A stretch of 64,000 bases of DNA from Rhea pennata (Eukaryota > Chordata > Aves > Rheiformes > Rheidae), in NCBI RefSeq assembly GCF_028389875.1, contig NC_084664.1, positions 136,307,466 through 136,371,465 of the forward strand, read 5' to 3'. Position numbers and translations under genes: made by a program. Positions 24,101-36,700 of this stretch are shown here, piece by piece. Position 1 is the stretch's first letter. Every line of letters begins with the position of its first letter. The notes under the pieces were generated by a model. It saw nothing but the letters and a program-made list of their open reading frames with translations. It was not told the DNA's origin and did no database searches.

Positions 24101-26844
24101 ATTGAATTGTTCTGGTTTGTTGTTGGGGTGGGTCCCTAAAACTCCATAGTTTTAGGCTGCACATCTTACTCTTTTCCAACATTTTTCAGAGTGCATTATG
24201 TACAGTTTATTATAAAACCGTATGGTCTTGGGTGGTTTCCCACTTCTAGAAACAACACTTGTTCTGTGATTCCACTTAGGAAATAGGCGTTAATGTTCTT
24301 TTTAAATTTTAAAATGGCTGTAACAGTAGACAGTCTTCACTAACAAAAGCACATATACATATGAACAAAGTCATACTAACCATTATGTAGCTATCTATAG
24401 ATTACTTAGGCACTTTTATTAAAAGAACTGCTAAAACTAATAAAACACATGATTTAGGTGGCTTCAGATTCCAATCTTCAGCTAGATGTTTGGCTTTCAT
24501 ACAAATAATTATTTGATCTGTGAAAGCCAAGTGGTTTGGCTGCCTCTGTTTGACAGGTGATTAAATAAATAAGAAAATCACAGAAAACTGAGGGTGGTGG
24601 GGGGGAAGTGAAGCTGAACAGCCATCTTGCTCTTTAGGGAATCATATTAGGAAGATAAGTTGCAAGGCACACCTTCCTTACTCCCCCACTTATTGTCAAC
24701 AGTAGATAAAAAAGCCTTCCTCCTAAACACTAACAGGGTCTCAGAGAAAGAGGTACAGTGAATTAATTCTAGTTTGAAGGAAAGGCACCTCAACTGAGGA
24801 AAAGACATGAATGGTATCCTTCCTAAGTATAGAAGCTGTAGAGTATCCAGTGCAAGAAGCATGACCTGTATATGAGGTGGTATGCCCAGTAAATGGCAAG
24901 GCACTACTTGGTCATAATTTTGTTGTTCTTCAGAAAGGCATAATTTGGGGTCTCCTCTGAACTAGATGACTTAGAAAAATAAGTAGCAATTTTGGAGCAC
25001 AGAATCTGAACAGACAAACACCTGGTGTCCTCTAAGAGGCATCTGAGAGGGAAATAAACAGCATTTGTTTCAGTATGCTGCAAGAGGACTATTTCTGAAT
25101 AGACTCTAGTCTAAAGACTGGAAAAAAGTATTTTGATTCTTTTTCATAGAAAGGAAGTTGTATAGGACTATCTGACAGGAACAGTCTCCTTCTGCATGCT
25201 TACAGAGACTTAAGGAACAAATAGCTTCATTATACAGGAACAATTCCACAGCTCTTGAATGGAAGAGATATTGGCTACAGTGACTGACAATAGCTGGCAA
25301 AAGGCTTTCCAGCATAAAATCTCTGATACCAGAGGACCTTTCTAGGTACTGTATTTCTCATGCTTTAAGTACATTAAAAAAAGAATTTTGAAACTAAAGT
25401 CAATAATTGGACATTATAGGACTCATGTAGTCTGACAGTGAAGTAGTATATTGAAGTATTTCCTTAAAACATAGTGTGTCAGTGAGTTCCTAGAGAGTGA
25501 ACCAGGTTTTCAGAAGCCTGTACATAACTATACAAACTGTACAAAACAGCTTGATTTACACAGTTTTTCTTTCCTTCTATGATGGACTGAAGCATCTTTT
25601 ATGATTCTTGAACAAGGTTTTTCTTGATGAGTTCCCAGCCCAAACCACTTTCCTACCTGTCCATCACTGTCCTTGATAACCAACAACACAGGTGTGTCTA
25701 ATCCCAGCATGGTTCGATACAAAGTCTTCAAGCTCATGCCATGCTTTGCAGTACTGTAGACAAGAGTCCATGGATATCCAATGGTCCGTGGTGGAAGAGA
25801 CTTTGTGAGCTGTTAACAAGACAATGACGACCCTCTTATTATTTTTCCTGTGCATATGCACTACATGTAAAAGGAACTTATCTGGTAAAGTTATACATAG
25901 CCCTCATTTCTTTTTTGAGCTTTGTTAAAACTTTATGTTTCCTAGGAAATGTATCAATTTGTACCTTATTTAGCATATATTCTAGCTACTTAAAGTTAAA
26001 TCAAACAAAGGGTATCCCCTGATACCTTCTTCCCCAAGTCTCCCCACTCCGAGTTGAGCAAAATACACACATTCTGCATAATGGTTTAAATTTTTGAGAT
26101 ACTTTTATATTTACTAGAGATTTTGATTAAATTTCGTATGTTCCATAGCAGAGTTTCTGTATGCTTTACTAGCATACTGAAAGAAGCCATAAAAACATTC
26201 TGCCCTAATTCTGCAGAATTCTGCCTAGAATAAAATTTAAAAAGTTTAAAATTTCAGGCCATCCCTCAAGTCTCACACACACATTTTCTACTCCTGATAT
26301 TTCAGGTAGGTTTCCTTGCAGAAGAATGACTTACCAACTGAAGTATATGCATATTTTGTAAGGTCTCTAAAAGAGTTATATGAAGGCATTAAAAGCACAC
26401 ATTTATTCTTGCATAAAAACACTTTGCTTCAGGACTGGCAAGCCAGTCCAGTAAAGTGTATAGGAAACAAGCTGGAAAGTAGTAAAAGATGCTTGCTTTC
26501 CTATCCCCACTCCTTCAACCAAAAACGATAAGAAAAAAAACATAATAAACCCCCCAAACTTAATCCAACCTTCCATAGACATATTTAGTGGGATGACTTT
26601 GGACTAGATAGCAAAAACTACTGAGAGTGCTGAGCTGTTGTCAAGGGAGAATGAGAATGGCAAAGACAGACCAGTGTTGATGTAAGAAATCCATGCCTAT
26701 TGAAAGTTATGACAGAGGAAAAAAATAGACATTTTGTCTATGAATTATATTCAGTTTATACCTTTTCTATCACAAATTCTTCCTAAATCACTTGATATAT
26801 TTTACACTATACTCACAGCAATTGCAATATGTTCAGGTAAAATA

Positions 26845-26896
<52 letters not shown>

Positions 26897-28571
26897 TATG
26901 ATACCTTTTCAATCTGTTCTGGTTGTAATAAGTCACTTGGATCACTAAGATTTGGCCGGAATGCTTCAGGCTCCAGGTCTGTTTTAATACTTGTTGCCTG
27001 TTTTGAGTTGGTATCCTCTCTTGTTGTTATCTACAAAAGAAGAACAAGGAAGTAAGTATTTACAATTCTATTTGCAGGGAAGGTTTACTTTGTAGGCTCA
27101 AACTCATGCAGTTACCAATTTACAGTTACACAACTCCTTTGAAAGTTAAAAAATCCATTAAATTTGTTCTGATGAAGATTTGTACTGCTTCAAATAAGAA
27201 GCTACCACTCAACAATATACTAAAGAACTTATACACACTCAGGTGAAAACTATAGTTTTATGCTAAAACCACCCTTAAGTAATCACACACAGCTGAAGAA
27301 CTTCAAATGCTCTTCAAAGATCAATGCACAAAATGCTCACATTGTAATACTAACATGTTAATCATATAAAGTGTAATTAAAGAAAAACCACAGACAAAGA
27401 AAAGGCATAGAAACTTCCAAATGGAAGTTTCTCAGCAGTTTTTGAATCAGTAACTTTTAGAGAATTTGTTCTACTGCTGGTCTAGAAAAACTGCTGTCAA
27501 GTATTCCAACTACGGCATGTGAGTGGAGTCCTAGGAACACTGCCTCTCTAGGAAATCGATCTGGTGGGATTCTCATGGTTAGCAAAGACGACACTGACAA
27601 CTAAAAGGAGAGGAAAGCATCAATAGCACTAATACGCTGTACAGAACGATCTGGAGATTGGCAAGGAAGTAATAAGGATTGTTCCTGTAGTAGCTTAAAA
27701 TATCTGCCCCATATATCTAACCTACTCATTTAGTAGCAGCAAAAAGCCACAAGATTCCTCAAATGCCACAGTTCACAGCAGCTTCTTACCTCATACCACA
27801 TTCACTGGCACTTTCATGTTAAAATGCCATATGCTCAGAACTAGACTAGCTGAGATCCAAATACTTTTCCTTCTGTAAGTTAATTAAATTTTCTTGTGAG
27901 GATACTGAAATCTGACAGATGAGTAGGAGAGAAAGCTGAGGAAGGTAGCAACTTTAGCCACTGCAGCAAGACTTGCTATAACTTTCAGATACCCAAGAAA
28001 AAAAATCTAAGCAAAAGTGAGTAATTCTGAGTAATTTATCAGCCTAAACCAAGTTTAATTGACAGTGAACAGACCATCTAAATAATTAAGGCTGAATCCT
28101 GCAAATATGAAGACCAAGTTGAAAACAGAACTATTTAAACAAAGACAGGTATCTAATCAAAACCAGAGTAGTCCTTTCCCTCAAGAACTAATTGCGACAT
28201 TAATTCCTAACTCAAGAAAATGTGCACTTAAAGTCAGCATTAAGTATGCAAAAGATCAAGCCTTCCATTTTTTCCAATGCAAGGTGACAAACTTTTCCAG
28301 CATAAACTATGCACTGATTTCCAAATCACCAGAAAAGCATGTACGTTTACAGCCTCTGCTGCAAAGAGATAAATTATTGTTAAGTGCTATCTATAAAACG
28401 TGCCATTCGGCAGCCCAATTCTTTTCTAGTTTAAAAATCTGATATCGTTACTAGTGCTTCAATTCTATGAAACTTAAGCTTTCTACTGTACTCCTGAACA
28501 GTGTTTATTCCCTATGTTATTCTTCAATTTTGATTAAAAGAGCCTCACCCAAAAAGTATTTTATTCCAAAC

Positions 28572-28609
<38 letters not shown>

Positions 28610-31600
28610 TACAACTTTCCACTAGAAAAACACTGCTTTGCAAGGGCAGATATAGGAACATATCTCTGTGAAACAATACTGTGTAGGTTTAAAACCTGCA
28701 AATTTATTTCCTGCTTGATCTGTTGGCTCCTTGGCAGTCCACCATGTAGACTGACTTGTAGGTAGAACACAGGGGCTTCCACTGTTTTTTGTGTGGACTA
28801 TGTTGCAGCTAGTAACATTGCAAACAGCACAAGCAGCCTCAGAGTAGATTCCAGAGCATGCACAGTTTGTGCGTTTCAGCCCATTACAGTAAATTTTCAA
28901 GTCATCCTAAATCTTGGGTTGTGGCATCCCAGAAGAAACTTACTTGGATTGAATTTCAAAAATCCAAATTTTCTCCATTGCCACTTGCCAGAAACAAAGT
29001 TATTTTTTGCTTTCAAGTGGGACTGAAACTTCAGAACGTCTGTTTTTTTTCCTACAGAAGCCGAAGTACTGCTTTGGGGTTCAGGCTCGTTATTGATTTA
29101 TGTAGGCTTACTACTTACAGAACTTCTAATCTATTGCTGATTATTAAACAAACAGAAATAAAAGCTCGGAAAACACATTCTTCTATATAGTTACGTAATA
29201 GGTAGAAAAAAAACTAAGATCAAAGTAAAACACGAAACAGACTTCCTATCATTTCATCAGCCAAGTACTATGGGAAAACAAAAAAATTCACTGCTTCTAA
29301 GGAGTGCTAAGCTATGTTTTCCAACAGTAAGGTACATATGATGTACGCGTGAATTCCAAGTCATGTACGTCAAAGAATTGAGAAACACCTAAAGAGAATG
29401 CAAATATCAGATTAAATCTGTATCACTAAGCCTTCAAAATCAGAGCTAGAGCGTTGTTTTTGGAACAGGACGTTCCACTACCAGCTCTACTCATATGAGC
29501 TGTGACATGTCAAGCTATCTTCAGTTACCTGCTGGTATACTGGGAAAAATACTTACCTATTCCACAGAGCAGATGTAAAGCTTCATACTGGTCAAGTATT
29601 GAGAGATTCTTGCTGAATGATTCCTATATAACATTAAACATCTGTGCAACTATGTAACAAAGTTTTGGATTCGTCACCTGTTTTGCATTCTTTTTAGGGA
29701 AGTTTATCTAATACAACACACCAGTCTAAAGTAGAAGTTAAAATAAAGTCAAGCAGTATTGAAAACACGTCTTTAAATTCTGACAGAAAATTCCTATTTT
29801 GAAAAGCTTGCAGTAATAATTTAGTCACAAAATTACTGCATTCCATCATAGTACTGCAAAACAGAATATAAACAAAACAAAGGAATTTTCTGCTGGATTC
29901 CTGTAGTGCTGTAGATAAGACAAACCCATCAAGCATGGAACTTGTCCTTATCCAAGACACTACAAAGAAAGATGTTTTAATTTTCTGGAGATGGGGTTAA
30001 ACTACCGAAGAGGGCACCTGGAGACGTCTGCAGAGTGTGCGCAGTTCTTCGCTATTTAGAGCATCGATCCTGCGGTGATACTCAGCCACTGATACTACCT
30101 GAATATGGAGACAGGAAGACAATAATTCCACTGACAGTTGAAGAAAAGTAAGAAGGTAAGAAAGAAAAAAGCGGAGGAGAGTAATGGAAGAAAAATGTGC
30201 AATGGTAACAACACAAAGTGCTTAAAAAAATGTTTGTTTCTGCAAGGACAACACACATGTAGGTGGTTTTAGACTTATGATGAGTAGACGCAGCAGTTAC
30301 AAAGTAAACACAAATGGCACTAGCAATCTGATACATCTCACTGCTCTTATGGGAACACTGAACAGCTCAATTACCAGTATCATGCTGCTAAAATAGAAAT
30401 TAACAATGTAAGTTGCATGTCTTAACCTAAAGCCTTCATCAAAAAGTCTTTTCAGAAGTTATGCTCAGATTAATGAATTCTTTGAACCTGTTTTGCTTCC
30501 CTAAGTAAAGGAAAAGATTAGAAGCAAAACTCAGGCTTCTCAGTAGGTTCCTACTCCTCTATTTAGCAATGAAGATACAGTTAGAGACAAGGTTGCACAA
30601 CTACAGTTCAGTAACTCTCCAGTATTATCCCACCGTGCCCTCGGCATGCACTTTTTGTTCACCTCTAAAGCATCAGAAGCTACTCATCTGTCCACAAATT
30701 CATTCCAAATGCCACCTCCATTTTGGCAGGAGGCATCCAGGAAAGCCAGAAAAGCCTTTAGCCAGAAAGCTCTACAACATGCTGCTCTGCTGTGTAACAA
30801 GCTGGCTAAAGGTCTACAACAGTCATTTTGATGCAACTATAGCAACAATGTGATTTTGAGATACACTCAAAATCATCATTTGTATGAAAGCATCTTAAAA
30901 CAGCTGGTGAAAACTAAATGATGTCCCATGTAGTAAGAGTATATTAAAAACTTCCAGAGAGCCTACCACAGAGCAAAGGAAGACAACCACAAGTCCAGCA
31001 GCTCCCCATCTACCTGCCCCTACTACAAGGAGTTTGACCAGATATTTGCCACAGTCCTGAGTAGAGAGCCCACAGTCACGCATGACTGGCTCTTGAGCAG
31101 CGATGGTTCACTATACCCCATGCAACTGCAAAGCAAGGAAAAGGAATACTTGTGACATCCAATTTTGTTACTGAAGAATCTAAACTGTTAGTATTCAACT
31201 TATTTATGCTATTTCCAACCATTCTCTTAAAAAGCCAATAAAGAAAATTGTTATAAATCATATTGGTTTGTGCATTCTCAGAGTCAAGCTATATCCAAAG
31301 CTTTAATACTATTCCTCTCAATTATGTAAACAATACTGTAGTCTCACCCACTTGTTTGCTATGACAGTTGACTGCATCATACATACTCTTCCCACCCTTA
31401 TTGTGAACCTCACCCTGAAAAGCAAAAATATGGGGAAGAAAGTGCTTTTGTTCCTTCTTTCACTTACTCTCTATCACATAATAAACAGTAGCTAATTTAC
31501 AGTAAGCCATAAATTAGTGTTTTTAGCATTCTACATAGCATTATGTATTTGAAATGTCACATACTGGAACGCTCGCATTTTCATATACAATGCCATTTTG

Positions 31601-33720
31601 TCTTCAAATATATGCCTGCATCCAGGAACTGCTTATCAACTTTTTTACTCAGTGATCAAAAATGTGAGTTTTCCATACACCATACAGGATGCTGCATCCC
31701 CAGAATGCTGCGTACAAGCTATTTTGATAAACTTCTTACCTCGTAGAAACATAGGTATTTATCCAAGTAAGTGTGTAACATCTTTTTGGCAGCCTGAATC
31801 TGCCAGCACACCTTGATCACACAACACTAGGATTCTTAGACATACCTTGTGAAGAAAAGCCTGAGTAACAACAGACTAGGGCTATGCAATAACAATAAGC
31901 ATCCTAACTAGCACATCACAGAACATCAAACTACAGATAGGAAAATAATTAAAGAATAGTTAGAGTATAGAGATATTAACCCTTGTGAGCAGACAAATAC
32001 TGGTTTATCCTCCTCCTCCACCCCCTTCAATTTCTGGCTGTTCTCCTGATCATTCCAGACACTATTCTACCCCATTCAGCTTTGAACTACTCATTCTTTA
32101 ATGTTATTTCATTCATTTCTTGCATAGTGCTAGAAACGCCTAGAATGACGAACCCATGAAAGACCAGTATGTATCATACTGAACTGCTCTTTTAAGGGTT
32201 TTAGATAAAAGTTCTTTAATTCTGTGACAGGTAACAGTGGATGCCGTATTTACTTATACTTCAACAAATCTTTTGACACTGTTCTGTTGCCTTCAAATCA
32301 AATTAGGCACATGCAGGATGTGTGAACTTGGTGAGTAAAAAGCTGGCTGGATCATTGGACTCAAAGGGTTGCTGCTATTGATTCAGCATTAACTGGTAAT
32401 GATCCTGAGGCCATTACTGGGGCCAACAGAGTTTCATTTATTCGTCAATGACCTGAATGGTGGGATAGTTCAACCTCAGTAAGCTTGAGGGCACCAAATT
32501 AGAGAAAGCTGTGAATACAAGCAAGGGCTGTTATTCAAAGGGACAACAAGAGGCTAGGGAGATGAGATGACAGAAACATCATGAAGTTCAACAAAAGCTG
32601 AGCCTTGTTCCTAGGCTGGACAGAGCCACTCAGCAGTATGGGCTGAGGGCTGCATAGCTAGAAAGCAGCTTTGCAGAAAAGGGCTGGGAGAGACAAGAGG
32701 ACAGTAGTGTCTTGGTGGGCAAGATGTTGAACATGAGTCAGTGTGCACTTGTGGTGATTCAGGCTAACCACATGCTCTGTGACAGAAGAGTAATGCTAGA
32801 ACTGTAAGTGAAATGGTTATTCCCATGTCTGTGAGGCTTCTGAATCTGCATCTACAGAGTTGTTCCCCTTTTGGGACCCCCAGTACAAGATGCATTATTA
32901 TTAAATCAAAAAGAGTTGAAGTGAAGGACCACCAAGATGGAATGGAATGGATGGAATTACATGACATACAAGAAGCAGCTGAGGGAGCTGGGTTTGTTTA
33001 GCCTGGAGAATGGCAAATCTCGTGTTTTGCACTACCTACTAATAGAGAAAGAGTTTAATTCAGAGGTACATAGCAAAAGGCTGGAAAGTATCAGTCACAA
33101 GGTACAGCAAGAGAAATTCCCGTAAAATGAGAGAAAGAATTCTTCACAATGAAGATAGTTTAGCACTGGAACAGACTTTCCACAGAGGTGCTGGAATATC
33201 TATCCTTGCAGGTTTAGGACCTTGTTCAACCTGATTGGACTTCAAAACTCACCTTGCTTTAAGCAAGGGTCTGGACTGGATAATCTCCTGAGATCTATTC
33301 CAAAATAATTATTCTGTATTTGCACCATGATAGCACTGTATGCTTCCCATCTCTTTCTTATCTCCCTTCCTAGGGATAACCAGTGATACGCAGTAGTCAG
33401 CTTTCAACTGGTAATAGAGATTCTATTCTCAGCTCCTGTATTCTCTCTTATTGTATCCTGAAGGCTTAGGACAAGCTATTAAGTTTCCATTATGGTCCGC
33501 AGGCTCACATAGAAGTTACTAAGTCACCCAAAATAGTAACATCTAGGTACTCTGCCCAGGATTGGAAGTCCAGGCCTAATTGTGGCAGTTTATGTATTTT
33601 AACCACTGTTGTACTTCCTCATGCCATATATGCATCTGTTCTCCTGGATATCCAAAGCTACTTTCTGAGGGTCATAAAGTGCCACTAAAGTCTGTCCATT
33701 GTCTCTCCAGTTATATTCTG

Positions 33721-33756
<36 letters not shown>

Positions 33757-36700
33757 AAGCCCAAGCCGAGCCAGAACAGTAAGCCTCTTAATCTGGGCAC
33801 TGCATGGAACAGACCAAAACAAAGACTGTAAATGGCCAGGAAATGAGGGTGCCTCAGGGCAAAAACGGCCTAAGGGCTTAGGGACTTGGAAAGCACAATC
33901 TACCACAGAACAATCTCAAGGGCTAATCAAGTTTGAAATGCCAGGGGATATATCTTTAGAGATCAAACACTAGCCTACCTGCTGATAATAGCAGTATTAA
34001 TACGAAAACATGGAACAAGTCTGCATGCCTCTACTGTCAATGCTTCCTGGCTTGACTCTGCACTAGGCATATTTGAGTTAACCACTTAGTAGAACATGTA
34101 TCAGTTTTACTATCTAATGCAGCAAGTCAGACAGAGTTTACACACTAGCATTGCAACCAGAGATGCACAATTTTCCTTTAATTAAACTTTTTTAAAAAAA
34201 TAAGCCCAGTTTTTCTGAAAGTGTAAGTTAGAGTGCCAACTCATGGAAGCTGTGCTAATATATCTAGTGAACAAAACAGAAGTCACATGTCTTACATGGA
34301 GCTTAGTTGTCCATTCAATAATACACATAAAAATGCAGTTACAGCTGTTTGAACATCCAAGAAGAATGGCTTGGCGTACATATGGTGGCACATCAGTCCT
34401 TTCAGTTACTAGTTACATCAGTCTGCTACACAGCTGTAAATTCAAATTACTGTTTACACCAGAGAAGCATACCTCCACCTGTTTAACAGAATCAAAAGCA
34501 GCCAACATACACATACTAATGCACCCTTGCTAACACAACTGTACAGTTGCTGCTCTCAAACCAAGTACAGCTCAACTTTTGAGAAAGTTAACACATAGCT
34601 AAAATAGTCTTCTTAGAGAAAGGGAAAGCCCCTATCAGGGCTGAACAGGGCTTCTGAAAGATAAGAACAGAGAAGGTATAATGGCATTAGGTGGTTCCCT
34701 TCAACACCAGCTATCTATACCCACATTAACTGAATATGAAATGAAAATAAATATTGAGGAAGAGAATGCAAGCTGAACATTTTTGCTTTGAATCTTCATA
34801 AGTTTGTCAGATCAGGTGAACTGCAAGCTTCTTTACTAGTACTTATTTTTTCTTGAGAGTCAAGAAAGTTGCACTTCTTGTTCCAGGATATTTGATTAAA
34901 AATACTAATTTAGTTTTGTCAGGTCATTTAAGTTATTTAAAAAATTAGTCCACTTCTCATTCATTAATAATCAGGGTGAGGGAAGAAAGGATAAACCCTT
35001 TCTAAAGACTGTAACTGGCTCAGTGAAAGTATAAGGAACATTCAAAAACTGAACATAGTTGTGAAATTTATAAAAGAAAACTATGAACTTGACCTTTTAG
35101 ACAAATTTAGTTTTCTCCCAAAACATTTACAGACTACTTGAAAGGAAGTGGTAGTGAAGAAGCAGTCTTCTCTGCTACAAATGTGAGTATTTGGGGTATA
35201 TAAATGTTCATCACAATAATTTATTTATGTATTAATACATGGTGTTTACGTCATTAGATAAGCATTTATAACAATCTAAAAACAGTTAAATCTAACGATT
35301 TGTCTTCTCATTAAAAAAAATCGAATGAAACTATGCAGTCTATGTATTGTTTCCCCTCTGCCTCTTTGCAGAGCATCAATTTAGCAAATAGGTATGTATA
35401 ATAGGAGCTCTGCTGCATCTATCACAGACTATTTATATGCTCATGCTATCAGACATGTTTCTAAATTTCTTTTTGAAATAAAACGTAAAGTAAGTGATTG
35501 TTAGAAGTGATTGTAGATGCAAGTTCAGTCTTCTACTGCACCTATATTAACCCTTTAATAAAAAAGGCACATTGAGAAATCAATAGCTCTTTTTTTTTGA
35601 ACTCCAATCACCTGGCCTTCTTTCAGAGCTGTTCTGCATATAAAAAAAAATTTTCCAGAAGATTGACAGAAGGAAGGGCCAAGTATGTTACAAGAAACAA
35701 CTTTCAGTCTGTGATAAGCAGAGTCTCCAAAGCTTTGCGCAATGGACTGTTAAGTATGTGTCCCAAAGTACTCTCAGCCTACAGCAATGGTGTCAATAAT
35801 ATATATGTCAATATAATTAACATATACTGCAAATATATTAAGTAGCTCTGGAAGAACCAAAAATAAGTGAACTTGAGAGGGGAAAGAATAACAAAAAAAA
35901 ATTAAAGGCTACCAAGGAAAATTATGGAAATCTTTGTATATAACTTTTTCAAGATATGAGGTAACAATATTAAAAAAATATATAGTAATATCAACAAAAG
36001 AGCCCTCTAGAGCCTCTAAAAAGAAAGAGAGTTTGATGTTTGTGTAAGATGTACGGAAGTTTTCTTAGGCCAGGCAGCTTAACTCATTTTGTCAAACCAA
36101 AAAAACAATGTATCAGCATTACTAAAAATACTTAAGTTTTCTAGACCCAGTTGATTTATTCTGCAAAATAACTTAAGAAAATTCCAGTGCTAACAAATAG
36201 AGAAACTAGGAATGAGGTTCAGCTTCCTGAAGCACAAAGCATCTAGTGCCTGACCTCAAGCTGCATCTCCAAGAGAGAGTAGGCTGATCAAGGTTAGATA
36301 CTAATGTTAATTTTACTCATGCCATGCAAATATTCTCTCAGATTGCCAAGAAAGTGCCATGCTATATGTAGGTGTTACATATGGCTAGAAGCAAACACCT
36401 GAATCTCACTCCAGTTGTGGAAAAGGCTGGCCCTTTTTGATGCAAAAGGCTAAGGAACAGCTTCAGCTTGTGTAGACCATTAGGAACAATCACAGGAAAA
36501 ATAAGCTTCCCCTGTTCACCTATTTTCAGCCAACTTACAGTGTTCATCTACTACTGTACTTTGTGGTCTTTTTATAGTGAGGCCTAATATTTCAAATTGC
36601 AAGTACTATAACATCTAATAATTAAATGGAAGGTATAGTTGGGTTGTGATGACTAAAACATCAATTGATTTAACAAATTGATTACACTGAATATGACAAA

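Noticed and set aside
31360..31430. Exon-like segment on the - strand with CTTTTCAG|GGTGAGG and a possible donor G|GTGAGA
   Set aside because: It would be 67 nt, which breaks the frame between two phase-0 exons. The peptide has no resemblance to OXR1. Probably chance.
32764..33125. Short frames on both strands near 33 kb
   Set aside because: They fall within the decayed CR1 copy and are remnants or chance, not genes.
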